Source: Lysinibacillus fusiformis
GTDB lineage: Bacteria > Bacillota > Bacilli > Bacillales_A > Planococcaceae
Direction of reading: 5' to 3'
NCBI RefSeq assembly: GCF_002845985.1
Contig: NZ_PDFK01000004.1
Location: 186,001 to 250,000, forward strand
DNA: 64,000 nucleotides
Made by a program: the position numbers and the translations under genes. The notes beneath the pieces were generated by a model that was not told the origin of the DNA, did not search any database, and saw only the letters and a program-made list of their open reading frames with translations. Of the stretch, positions 35,566 through 43,960 are shown one piece after another (the first letter of the stretch is position 1; the number at the start of each line of letters is the position of its first letter).

Positions 35566-36198
35566 ACCGATGATGAATTACTATTTATTTCTGATAAAAA
35601 TATTTGGGCAAATCTTTATTCCCTTACTGCGTTAGACATTGCGTATTTTGAGGAACAAGACTTGGATCGTTTTTTTGAATTACTAAAGTTAGTCAAACAG
35701 AGTGGGGCAAACATTGACCATGTAAACGTAACAGATAGGAAAGAAGTTAGCCAAAGTACTGCTATTGGCTTTGATATGATGCTTGCTGAGAGCATAGACA
35801 TAAAGGAAGAATTATTAGTTTCAATCAAGAAATCAAATTGGGAAGTTGCTAGTTTTTATGAAAATAAAAAATGAGTTGCAGAAAAAGAAAAAGTGCAAAA
35901 TCGCCGTTTTACGTTTGATTCAAAATACAATGATTATTGGTTCAAATGTAGAGCAACAAATGACAAGGGCAAATGCACGAATATATTTGTCCAAATCTAT
36001 TTCAAGGACCATAGCTTAACACAGGCAAATAGCCACCTAGAAGAAGAGTTCAACACGATATTTATGCTATTTGAAAAACGATACAGCTTTATAGAAGAGA
36101 GTTCAGATAATTCGATACATTTTACGGGTGCTGAAATTGCTCAATATGCAAGTACGGCCGATTTTATTAAAAAAATTTCAACTAATTTATTACAATAA
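35542..36198 (+). pseudogene. 5'-truncated gene of unknown function with an in-frame stop
   Basis: The frame is open from 35542 without a start codon (FAVSTDDELLFISDKNIWAN and on) to a TGA at 35872-35874, then continues in the same frame (VAEKEKVQNRRFTFDSKYNDYW) to 36198. Read together it would be a single protein of about 215 residues that lacks its N-terminus. I recognise no family. A GTG at 35893 could start the second half but has no good ribosome site. It lies directly against the remnant on the other strand, so a deletion junction near 35550 is likely. Confidence 0.5.
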
Positions 36199-36346
36199 CA
36201 GGGTTATGTCAACAACTATCCTATTTTTTAATGGGGATTTTTTATGGAGTTAGCAGTCGTCAAAAATTTAGTTTTAACTATTGCTAACTTTGTGTTCATT
36301 TTAGAAAAAAACATCAATAATCGTCATGCATTAAGGGGTAAAATTA

Positions 36347-36386
36347 CTGCGTAGTCTTTTTAAAACAGTCTACTTGACAGGGGTAA
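36347..36386. mobile_element. solitary copy of the IS3-family element's right end
   Basis: Forty nucleotides match the right end of the element at 39159-39198 with one mismatch, including the stop codon TAG and the whole terminal inverted repeat. No transposase precedes it here. This is the scar of a deleted copy. Confidence 0.75.
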
Positions 36387-36504
36387 GTCCAAAAAATTTT
36401 TATTCGAGTTTACTTTTTAAAAAAGCGTTGATTTATTTTAATGCGACGCTAGTGCTCATATTTATGTTTCAAAAAAGTTAAGTTTAGTCAAACAATGATA
36501 AAAG

Positions 36505-36546
36505 AATCCCACGGAAAAGCAAACCTGTCTGCTTTCCCATGGGATT
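36505..36546 (-). terminator. terminator of the secreted-protein gene
   Basis: A long hairpin (AATCCCA...TGGGATT with inner AAAGCA/TGCTTT) between 36505 and 36546, followed on the minus strand by CTTTTAT. Confidence 0.7.
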
Positions 36547-36568
36547 TTGTGTTTTGTGGTGATTAATC

Positions 36569-37285
36569 TTATTTTTTATAAACGGTTTTTTTAATGAAAG
36601 TACCATCTGGTTTATAAGCATGTCCGAAATTACATGTAGAACCAGTATCTACAGCATACTGAACTTTGTGGTGAGTTGTGAAAAGTTCGAAATAGATGCT
36701 TTCATCTGCTTTGATTGGTGTATTACTTGTGAACTCAACAGTGAAATCCTGCTCCAACTTAAATCCGATTTTAGCTTCGAGACCAGCTTTAGAGGCACCA
36801 AAAGTTCCGTCAAAAGTTGATTTAAAACTTTTCTTTTCTGATATTTTAAAGGTATCTGGACCATCTATAAAGAAGGTTTTATATGGGTAATTTTCGTTAT
36901 ACCAGCCAGACCCTAAGTCTTTTACATAACATATTTCGCCTTTCGCATACGGAGTAACTTCTTGGTCTGGTTTACTAAAGTCTGTTTCTGAAGGTGTATA
37001 TTCATATTCAATTCTAACAGGAACTTCTTCTAAACCTTGTTCTACTGCAATTTCTTCCAATACTGACTTATCTGTAATAATTACAGATGATACACCTTCA
37101 GAGGACTGTAATTGCGTTTGCATCTCTAGGCTAATGGGTATTTTTGAAGTCATAGTATCTTCGCTTTCAATCTTCATACCATCTACCTTACAATCGGATG
37201 AAGAGGTACTCGCAAAAGATGTTGGAACTATTGAAAAACAAAAAATTGACGCTAAAAATAATGAACCAAAAGCTTTTTCAAACAT
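36569..37285 (-). CDS. secreted protein of unknown function
   Basis: A 238-aa protein with a signal peptide (cleavage likely after SFA, residue 25). The mature part starts with a Cys (SSDCKVDG), has a middle rich in Val and Ile, a second Cys (GEICYVKD) and a C-terminal beta-rich part (KISEKKSFKSTFDGTFGASK, then IGFKLEQDFTVEFTSNTPI) ending at a Cys (STCNFGHAY). The alternating pattern looks like secreted beta-hairpin proteins. I recognise no named family. AAAGGAGG lies 6 nt before the ATG at 37285. It stands alone in an eroded island with its own terminator. Confidence 0.7.
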   Translation of the reverse strand: MFEKAFGSLFLASIFCFSIVPTSFASTSSSDCKVDGMKIESEDTMTSKIPISLEMQTQLQSSEGVSSVIITDKSVLEEIAVEQGLEEVPVRIEYEYTPSETDFSKPDQEVTPYAKGEICYVKDLGSGWYNENYPYKTFFIDGPDTFKISEKKSFKSTFDGTFGASKAGLEAKIGFKLEQDFTVEFTSNTPIKADESIYFELFTTHHKVQYAVDTGSTCNFGHAYKPDGTFIKKTVYKK

Positions 37286-37386
37286 TTTATTACCTCCTTT
37301 TTGTAATTCACTCATATTATAATGCATACATATATACTTTTAAAGTAAAATATGTAAATAATGCATTTATTGGAAAGGATTTGGTA

Positions 37387-37650
37387 TTGTTGAAAAAATT
37401 TTTACTCTCTGTATATTTCGTAATAATTTCCTGCATTGGCATATTATTTGTACCAGTATCATTAAAGTGGGGGCCTCAACTTGAATTTTATGATAAAAGG
37501 TATGTTCCTTTATGGCAATTACAATCTAAGGAACTCCAAGTTGATGATTATTATCCAATTTATGAGCTTGATATTGTGAGAATAGTATATGAAATTGGCA
37601 TAGTAACTTTATTACTGTTTATAATATATTTAATACTAAAGGAAGTCTAA
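37387..37650 (+). CDS. small two-helix membrane protein
   Basis: An 87-aa protein with a transmembrane segment near residues 5-24 (LLSVYFVIISCIGILFVPVS) and a second at 65-84 (YEIGIVTLLLFIIYLIL), with a polar loop between. The TTG at 37387 follows AAAGGA by 7 nt. It is divergent from the secreted-protein gene, whose start is about 100 nt away, so the two may share a regulatory region. Function unknown. Confidence 0.6.
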   Translation: MLKKFLLSVYFVIISCIGILFVPVSLKWGPQLEFYDKRYVPLWQLQSKELQVDDYYPIYELDIVRIVYEIGIVTLLLFIIYLILKEV

Positions 37651-37908
37651 GAACTTAAAAAAGATGGATTTATAGAATTGTGGTAACTCCATTTCCTACC
37701 AATAGGGTGTGGTCTAACAGTAGCGCTTTGCCTCCTGATTCAAATGTGATAATATAAATTTTATTATCAATATCTGTAAGTAAAGTGATTATAAATGACT
37801 AAATAGAAAATAGGAATAATGAACTGATAAAAATTTTAGGAATGGCAAATAAAAGTGATACTATGTTGAAAACCATAATGGCTAATTTCAATAATTTCTA
37901 AGGTGATA
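37651..37908. other. AT-rich gap left of the insertion sequence
   Basis: No gene, promoter or hairpin of note was seen in these 258 nucleotides; stop codons are frequent in all frames. Confidence 0.5.
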
Positions 37909-37985
37909 TTATCCCCTTTAGGTAGACAATGTTAAAAAAACTACAGTACGCTGTAGATAACAGTTTACTTTAAGGGGGTTTTTCT

Positions 37986-38306
37986 ATGTCGAGAAAAAAT
38001 AATACGTATTCAAATGAGTTGAAATTAGAAGTAGCACAGGCTTATTTGGCGGGAGAAGAAAGTATGCAAAAGGTTGTGGAAAAATACGAGATTCGTAATG
38101 TTTCACAAGTAAAGGTATGGTTGAGAAAATTTAAAGAAGTAGAATCGATTGAAGCGTTTAACCGTCTTCCATCTTCAGGGTCAGGGGCAAAAGGCGTAAA
38201 AAATCCGTTCAAAGGCAAACGGATTCACTTCAAGGATATAGAAGAAGAACGTGACTACTACAAGGCACAGATAGAATACTTAAAAAAGCAGTACCCAAAT
38301 CTGTAA
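37986..38306 (+). CDS. IS3-family transposase OrfA
   Basis: A 106-aa protein, the N-terminal DNA-binding part of the transposase. The helix-turn-helix reads LKLEVAQAYLAGEESMQKVVEKYEIRNVSQVKVWLRKFK (residues ~13-51), followed by a basic linker and a C-terminal coiled segment. It is intact and ends in a run of A with A AAA AAG at 38282-38288, where the ribosome would slip to frame -1 to make OrfAB. Ribosome site GGGGG lies before the ATG. Confidence 0.85.
   Translation: MSRKNNTYSNELKLEVAQAYLAGEESMQKVVEKYEIRNVSQVKVWLRKFKEVESIEAFNRLPSSGSGAKGVKNPFKGKRIHFKDIEEERDYYKAQIEYLKKQYPNL
38282..38288 (+). promoter_or_regulatory. programmed -1 frameshift site of the IS
   Basis: A AAA AAG near the 3' end of orfA is the classic slippery sequence of IS3 elements; the -1 frame is open from there into orfB. 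Confidence 0.7.
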
Positions 38307-38314
38307 ATGGAGGA

Positions 38315-39166
38315 ATGCCCACTTATCCAGATCGTTATCAAATAATTGAAGAAATGAAAGACCGTTATCCGATTACGTGGCTTGCAGAAATGGCGAAAAT
38401 CCAACGTTCCGGCTATTATAAGTGGTTGAAAAATAGCAAGGTATCGTTGCGGAAACAGGATGATATCCTTTGAAAAGAACACATTTTAACCATTCATCAA
38501 ACAAATAAAATGTATGGTTATCCACGCATAAAAATCGCTTTACGTGATAAAGGATTTAAGGTGAATCACAAAAAGTGTATCGATTAATGAGCGAATTAGG
38601 CATCCAATCCATCATCCGTAAGAAACGTCGCGTGTGGAAAAATCAAGTATCACGTACATTTGACAATGTGTTAGAACGCCAATTTAAAGACCGTGCAAAG
38701 AATGAAGTATTCGTCACAGACATTACGTATTTACCGACAGAAACAGGCTTTCTATATCTGTCTGCCATTCAAGATTTAAACAACAACGAAATTGTGGCTT
38801 GGCAAATAGGCAAATGGAATGATTTACAGCTGATGATGGACACATTAAGCGAGTTAACAACAAAAAGAAATGTGTTATCGAAGCATCATCCACTCAGATC
38901 AAGGCTTTCAATACACATCCCTTAAATATCATCAAACAATTGAACAGCTTGGCATGATTGGCAGCCATTCCCGCAAAGGTATTTGCCACGATAACACCTG
39001 CATTGAATCATTCTTCTCACACTTTAAAAGAGAATGTTTGTATCTTTTACAAGATCATTCTGAAGAGGAAATGATTCGAGCTGTTGAACAGTATAACTAT
39101 AAACGCTTCCAAAAACTACTCAACCATCTGACACCGATAGAATATCGACATCAGATAGCTGCTTAG
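38315..39166 (+). pseudogene. IS3-family transposase OrfB, broken
   Basis: The catalytic half of the transposase (DDE integrase fold). The parts are recognisable: PTYPDRYQIIEEMKDRYPI at the start, VFVTDITYLPT (first Asp), IIHSDQGFQYTS (second Asp) and NTCIESFFSHFKRE (Glu). They lie in two frames, with an in-frame TGA at 38471, a -1 shift in an A-run at 38570-38574 and another shift near 38870-38890. The stop is the TAG inside the right inverted repeat. The element should not make active transposase. Confidence 0.85.
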
Positions 39167-39219
39167 TCTTTTTAAAACAGTCTACTTGACAGGGGTAAAT
39201 TCAAAGGCGGTTCTTTGTG

Positions 39220-39837
39220 CTATTGACCGATTTCGTGCTGTAATTGCTTTAAAAAGCTTTCCATAAATTGATGACGCTCTAAGGCCATTTGCTTGCCCTT
39301 TTCTGTCACCATTAAATCTTTTAGTAGTAATAATTTCTCATAAAAATGCGTAACAGATGCAGTATTTTTTTGACGATATTCTGACTCAGACATATTTGTA
39401 CGTGCGTCTTCGTCCTTATCATATAGCTTACGACCTTTTGCTCCACCGTAAGCAAATGTTCTAGCGATGCCAATAGCCCCAATCGCATCTAAACGATCAG
39501 CATCTCGAACAATCTTTGCTTCCAATGAGGTTGCTTCTAGCTCATTTCCACCATTAAACGACACTTGTGCGATACAGTCTCGAATATGCCGCTTTTTTTC
39601 CTCGCTAACAGGTAACTCTGCAATAAGCTGTTCTTCCTGTTCCTTGCTATCAGTATACTTTTTGTCACTAACATCATGCAAAAGCACCGCTATTTTGACC
39701 ACCTCAACATCTGCTGTAGGCTCGGTATGTAAGATAGCTAATGCGTTTTGATAAACGCGTTCAATATGTTGAAAATCATGACTAGCATCAAATTGTGCAT
39801 ATACTTCACGTACTTTATTCATTAAATGATCCATCAT
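39220..39837 (-). CDS. ypgQ: HD domain phosphohydrolase, YpgQ-like
   Basis: A 205-aa metal-dependent phosphohydrolase. HD-superfamily motifs are present: SHDFQHIERVY, LLHDVSDKKY with the HD pair, and DADRLDAIG with the final Asp. The length and C-terminal region match Bacillus YpgQ, a (d)NTP-type pyrophosphohydrolase; E. coli YedJ is also similar. AAGGA lies about 11 nt before the ATG. In Bacillus ypgQ is adjacent to ypgR; here it is about 6 kb from it, with the eroded island between. Confidence 0.83.
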   Translation of the reverse strand: MMDHLMNKVREVYAQFDASHDFQHIERVYQNALAILHTEPTADVEVVKIAVLLHDVSDKKYTDSKEQEEQLIAELPVSEEKKRHIRDCIAQVSFNGGNELEATSLEAKIVRDADRLDAIGAIGIARTFAYGGAKGRKLYDKDEDARTNMSESEYRQKNTASVTHFYEKLLLLKDLMVTEKGKQMALERHQFMESFLKQLQHEIGQ

Positions 39838-39924
39838 GTACTCTCATTCCTTTCCTATAAGATTATACTGTACTTTTTCGAGTAAAAGGTAATGTAGTAA
39901 AATAAAAAAACAACACCATTTCAA

Positions 39925-39953
39925 TTGACAAATTTTTCTGAATATTATATGAT
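39925..39953 (+). promoter_or_regulatory. orphan sigma-A promoter
   Basis: TTGACA at 39925-39930, a 17-nt spacer and TATGAT at 39948-39953 are near-consensus. No intact gene follows on the plus strand. Confidence 0.65.
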
Positions 39954-39959
39954 AAACGT

Positions 39960-39982
39960 ACAGAACAATCTATTTGTTCTGT
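39960..39982 (+). promoter_or_regulatory. dyad at the start of the orphan transcript
   Basis: ACAGAACAA and its complement TTGTTCTGT with a 5-nt loop fall at about +1 to +23 of the orphan promoter, the place of a repressor operator. The T7 run (39991-39997) is 8 nt beyond the stem, so a terminator is less likely. Confidence 0.5.
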
Positions 39983-40475
39983 ATCTCATATTTTTTTAGT
40001 CGTGTACAACAGCTATGTGTTTGACAAATGGAACATCAACTTCAGCGGGCTTACAATTGAATAACCTGTTTTAAAGATGACGTGCGTATTGAAAACCAAT
40101 CATCTAAACAAATAAAAGTGAACACTTTCCCTTAGAAATTCTTTGTTTAACCCGCATAGCCATATGTACATGCAAAAAAATATGAACAACAAGTTAGTTT
40201 GATGCATGACCAAAAGGATTTCACTAGATGTAGCAAAAGTGAATTGTTTTTTATTAATGGTTGTTACCTTCTTCTAGTCAATTATTTGAGTATGTATGAA
40301 CGTAGCTCCTCCCATTAATGAAAATCGTGCACGATCCTTGTTTACAGCTTGTGAACACCATGTTCAATGAGTTGTGCTCATTAGAATGAAAAACATGTAA
40401 GCCATAAATGTATGAAGCGATAAAGGAAGTAGGAACAATTTTGATAAAAAGTATGACCCTCCCGCTGAAGGACAA

Positions 40476-40520
40476 ATAAAAGCTGCCCATCTTACAATCA
40501 AGTAGATGATGGCAGCTTTT
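40476..40520 (-). terminator. terminator of the hydantoinase operon
   Basis: AAAGCTGCC(CA)TC pairs with GATGGCAGCTTT near 40485-40519, with A/T tails. It follows the DUF917 stop on the minus strand. Confidence 0.75.
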
Positions 40521-40539
40521 ACTGTTTTGTCTTTTTTCT

Positions 40540-41583
40540 TTACAGTACGTCTTGAATGATTGCATCAATTTCCTGTAAAAGGGCTTCATTTTGCATCGTT
40601 GAACTTAATTTCAAATTAGCTTGGTCTACGTGGATAACTGCTACATGCATCCCCTCTTGAATACTTGCGCTTGGCACAGGAATCATTTTTTCGATATCGA
40701 ATGTCATAATGAGATCTGGAAATTTCGATTGCACCTGTCCTTCCTTCGATAACGTCATATATTCATTCCAGAAAGTTAGGTGATAATCACCAACTGCTAA
40801 TTTCCCAACATCAAAGCCATTTTCCTTCGTTAATGAATATTTCTTTACTGCACCTGAAACGATGTGTACCCCATTCAATTGCTGTAAAACATGAGCTAAT
40901 TTTTCTTCAAAAGTTTGTCCCTTTAAAAAGCCATAGCCAAGCTCAATGGCCATTGTGATGGCATTTGGTGCACCATGCTTCTGTAGATAGTCAATCGTCA
41001 CTGGATTTCTTGTTACGCCTACAAGCCCACCTGCTAAAATAGAGGCTTGGCGTGCTGTTTTTGCCGTATTGTGTAAAGTTCCTTCCACAAAACCTTGAAC
41101 TGCAAAATGAGCTTTTCCTCCTGCGTAAAATTGTACGGATTGATAATTTGATTGTTCATGTAGATTTAAAGAACCCATAATACCTGTCGGATGTGCTCGT
41201 CCATTACAAGGAGCGTCAACGACTGGGACATTTAATAGGACCGACTGTAACCAGCCATTAATCGTCGTATTGGCACCATTTTCATTCGTAATGATGCCCT
41301 TCAGACGTTGATCGCAATAGTGATTCATACTATGGTAGCTCCAACAAAGCTGCTCGCTAGAAATGTATTGATCGGCTGATGATGGTGCGCCGACCATTGC
41401 TACACATGCCACTAAGTCCTCATGATTTAATTCAGAGATATCCATTAATTGAGGTGTCCCAGCAGCAAAGATTTCCTCCACTAGCTTGAGCCCTTCCTCT
41501 AGGAGACCACCTCCGCCACCACCAAGGATTGCTCCTCCATAAACTGCAGCAATCCCATCCTCATATGATAATACTTTTACCAT
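40540..41583 (-). CDS. DUF917 domain-containing protein
   Basis: A 347-aa cytoplasmic protein matching DUF917 over its whole length; GGAILGGGGGGLLEEGLKLV, CNGRAHPTGIMG and the Gly-rich segments are characteristic. The family is found beside hydantoinase-type genes and is thought to help hydrolyse cyclic amides, but no reaction is proven as far as I know. AAAGGAG lies 9 nt before the ATG. It is the last gene of the hyu operon. Confidence 0.83.
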   Translation of the reverse strand: MVKVLSYEDGIAAVYGGAILGGGGGGLLEEGLKLVEEIFAAGTPQLMDISELNHEDLVACVAMVGAPSSADQYISSEQLCWSYHSMNHYCDQRLKGIITNENGANTTINGWLQSVLLNVPVVDAPCNGRAHPTGIMGSLNLHEQSNYQSVQFYAGGKAHFAVQGFVEGTLHNTAKTARQASILAGGLVGVTRNPVTIDYLQKHGAPNAITMAIELGYGFLKGQTFEEKLAHVLQQLNGVHIVSGAVKKYSLTKENGFDVGKLAVGDYHLTFWNEYMTLSKEGQVQSKFPDLIMTFDIEKMIPVPSASIQEGMHVAVIHVDQANLKLSSTMQNEALLQEIDAIIQDVL

Positions 41584-41599
41584 TCAACCTTACTCCTTT

Positions 41600-43174
41600 C
41601 TATTTCCCTATTTTTAGAATAGAGGAGAAGAAGCTATACAACGCATCTCCAGCAATGACACCCGCTGCAAAGACCGTCATTTCAGATTCTCTCTTGCCTT
41701 TCGTCATATACGTGAAAATAACACGAAGCAAGATACCCACTAATACAGCCCAACCAGCAATCGGGTTAATCAGTAATAAACCAGTAGCAAACAGGATACC
41801 CATTTGTCGTTTTGAACCACCTATTAATTGAATCAATGCACCAGGAATCGCCCAAATCATTAATTGTTTCGCTACATCGCCTGTAACACCTGATTGAATT
41901 GTCGCTGCATAGACATGATTCACAGGTGCTACTAAACCTTGTGCAAAATAAGATTTATAGGAAAGTAGAACAACTACTGCTGAAATCGAGAAGGCTAACA
42001 TACCCGCAATCATTTGCTGCTTGCGTCCTTCTTTTTCTAAAGCTGGGTCACTACCATTTCCACGTAAAATGAAACCTGTTTTCAAATCATAGCCCATATC
42101 GGCAAATGCTACCCCCGTAGCGGCACTATAGCCTGCTAATAAAGCAAGTGCTGGTGCTGGGAAACCTATTAAAATACCAACAATTAGTGTAATAAATGCC
42201 ACTGCAAATGCTGGGAACCAACCTGCATGCATCGCTGCAATACCAACGATTAGCTCATGGACAAATGCTGCAATTGTTGCGAAAATGATGAAGCCTATTA
42301 ACATACCGAATGACATATGTGTAATTATTCCGCCTAAAAGGGCGATTAATAATGCAATGACTAAATAAGCAATAAAACCTACACCAAAACCTTGGCGAAT
42401 TTCTTTAGCATCTTTTGAATAGCTTAATTCTTCTGACTTTTTAGCAGAGCGTTTATTCATTAATGTAAATGCTACTTGGAAAAGAGCCACAATTCCGGCA
42501 CCAATCATAATACCATGTGGAATATAATAGGCATTTAAATCAACATTAAATAATTGAACAGAATAGCCTCTTAGTAAAAGACCAATTCCAAACATCGTCA
42601 GCGCCCAAATATTGCCGATGAACGCCACCCCAAAAGCTGACATTGGAATTTTAAGAACAGCTCCCACGATACCGATTAATACACCACCAACTAATACCTT
42701 TGCATTTTTACCGCCTTTATCGCCAGCTTTAATAGCTTCAGCAGTTGCAATCCCTGGTGGCCAAGTACCTGCTGCCGGGAAAATCTTTGTATCAAAAAAT
42801 TTATATAATAATAAAGCATCAACAAACATCGCTAAAATAACACCGATAAATAATGGTAAAACTAAATTTTCATAACCTAAAACGTATGGAATACCGATTG
42901 GCAGCATTAAGCTACTTGCTGCACTAAATGTAGCAGATGAAATCGCCGTTTGAATAATATTTTGTCTGTGCACGGATTTGAATGCAATGAGCTTTCCTAT
43001 TGGTATTCTTCCGAGAATCATCGCAAATATTGCCCCAACGATCGATGTATTAGCAGAAATCCCTAAAGTTGTAATCAGTTGAATCCCAATAATAGCCCCA
43101 ACGACAGATGTTAAGACAATCATTAGTAACGTTACAGGCTCTAAAGCCCTAGGATGTAATACTTTATTATTCAT
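41600..43174 (-). CDS. OPT superfamily transporter
   Basis: A 524-aa polytopic membrane protein with about 14 hydrophobic segments. The N-terminal LEPVTLLMIVLTSVVGAIIG, the FPAAGTWPPGIATAEAI motif and the MGYDLKTGFILRGN loop are those of the OPT/YSL family, which imports peptides and small peptide-like compounds. It is the only transporter in the operon, so it probably brings in the compound used by the hydantoinase-type enzymes. AGGGGAG precedes the ATG. Confidence 0.83.
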   Translation of the reverse strand: MNNKVLHPRALEPVTLLMIVLTSVVGAIIGIQLITTLGISANTSIVGAIFAMILGRIPIGKLIAFKSVHRQNIIQTAISSATFSAASSLMLPIGIPYVLGYENLVLPLFIGVILAMFVDALLLYKFFDTKIFPAAGTWPPGIATAEAIKAGDKGGKNAKVLVGGVLIGIVGAVLKIPMSAFGVAFIGNIWALTMFGIGLLLRGYSVQLFNVDLNAYYIPHGIMIGAGIVALFQVAFTLMNKRSAKKSEELSYSKDAKEIRQGFGVGFIAYLVIALLIALLGGIITHMSFGMLIGFIIFATIAAFVHELIVGIAAMHAGWFPAFAVAFITLIVGILIGFPAPALALLAGYSAATGVAFADMGYDLKTGFILRGNGSDPALEKEGRKQQMIAGMLAFSISAVVVLLSYKSYFAQGLVAPVNHVYAATIQSGVTGDVAKQLMIWAIPGALIQLIGGSKRQMGILFATGLLLINPIAGWAVLVGILLRVIFTYMTKGKRESEMTVFAAGVIAGDALYSFFSSILKIGK

Positions 43175-43196
43175 AGTGACAGCTCCCCTATTGTTG

Positions 43197-43949
43197 TTAT
43201 AGTTTTGAAATGTGTGATTGTATTTGCTGAGCTACTTTCACTAACTGTTCAAGCATATATTTCTCCCTTTGATCATTTAAATCATATACCAAACCAGAAA
43301 TTGTAAGAGATGCGATGATTTCTTTTTTATAGTTAAATAATGGTACACTAATGCCAAATGCATGTTCATTATACTCCCCAACCGTTCCACACCAGTTGTT
43401 GCGACGGATTTGCTGCAGCTCTCCCTTTAATGATTCAAGGTAGGACTTATGTTCTTCTTTCGATTGTTCCTCTTGAAAGAAGGCTATTAATTCGAGCTGT
43501 CTGTTCTCCTCTAAATAGGCAAACATCACCTTACAGGAGGCACCGATGTAAAGGGGTGTCTTCGTTCCTAAAGACACCGCATACTTTACATTTTTATTGC
43601 TTTCGGCTATTTTTGTTGTGACACCATATTCATTGTCCATATAAGTAAGAAATACTGATTCATTCATTTCACTAGCAAGATTTTGCATTAATTCATAAAT
43701 GGTCGAGTGTGGGTCTTTTGAATTCGATAGCACATCATAAAAAAGGTACATTTTGTAACCTAATTTATATTTTTTAGTGTATTCATCCTGTATTAAATAA
43801 CCCGCTTCTGTAAATGTATTAATGGTTCTTTGCACAACACTTGTCGGCAACTTCATCATGCGTGAAATTTCACGAACACCTAATGCGTTTTCTGTCGTAG
43901 CAAAGCATTCTAGTATATCCAATGAGTTTTTTAATGTCTTGACAGTCAT
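43197..43949 (-). CDS. IclR family transcriptional regulator
   Basis: A 250-aa regulator with the IclR winged helix at residues 1-75 (LKNSLDILECFATTENALGVREISRMMKLPTSVVQRTINTF) and a C-terminal effector domain. AAGGGAG precedes the ATG. It is inside the operon, after hyuB and before the transporter, so it is co-expressed with the genes it probably controls. The palindrome TCGGAAC-AGT-GTTCCGA at 47704-47720 before hyuA fits IclR sites and is the likely target. The ligand is unknown. Confidence 0.88.
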   Translation of the reverse strand: MTVKTLKNSLDILECFATTENALGVREISRMMKLPTSVVQRTINTFTEAGYLIQDEYTKKYKLGYKMYLFYDVLSNSKDPHSTIYELMQNLASEMNESVFLTYMDNEYGVTTKIAESNKNVKYAVSLGTKTPLYIGASCKVMFAYLEENRQLELIAFFQEEQSKEEHKSYLESLKGELQQIRRNNWCGTVGEYNEHAFGISVPLFNYKKEIIASLTISGLVYDLNDQREKYMLEQLVKVAQQIQSHISKL

Positions 43950-43960
43950 TTATTTCTCCC

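Larger units (their letters stand above)
37909..39198 (+). mobile_element. IS3-family (IS150-like) insertion sequence, degenerate
   Basis: About 1.29 kb with imperfect ends: TTATCCCCTTTAGGTAGACA on the left and, inverted, TTACCCCTGTCAAGTAGACT on the right. It carries orfA, a slippery heptamer A6G (38282-38288) and a decayed orfB in the -1 frame, the standard IS3 plan. A target duplication could not be fixed because the ends differ in length. Confidence 0.85.
39838..40539. other. gene desert with an orphan promoter
   Basis: No gene with a start site and family resemblance is seen in these ~700 nt, except a terminator at the right end. The promoter and dyad at 39925-39982 are listed separately. 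Short plus-strand open stretches end quickly, and the region looks like the remains of a decayed gene. Confidence 0.5.

Noticed and set aside
37906-39201. target-site duplication of the IS
   Set aside because: The two ends differ by a nucleotide and possible 3-bp matches (ATT) depend on where the ends are drawn, so no duplication is claimed.
39991-39997. T-run after the orphan dyad as a terminator
   Set aside because: Eight nucleotides separate it from the stem, too many for a typical intrinsic terminator; an operator is preferred.
40278-40589. 103-codon minus-strand frame
   Set aside because: It overlaps the terminator and 3' end of the DUF917 gene and has no ribosome site.
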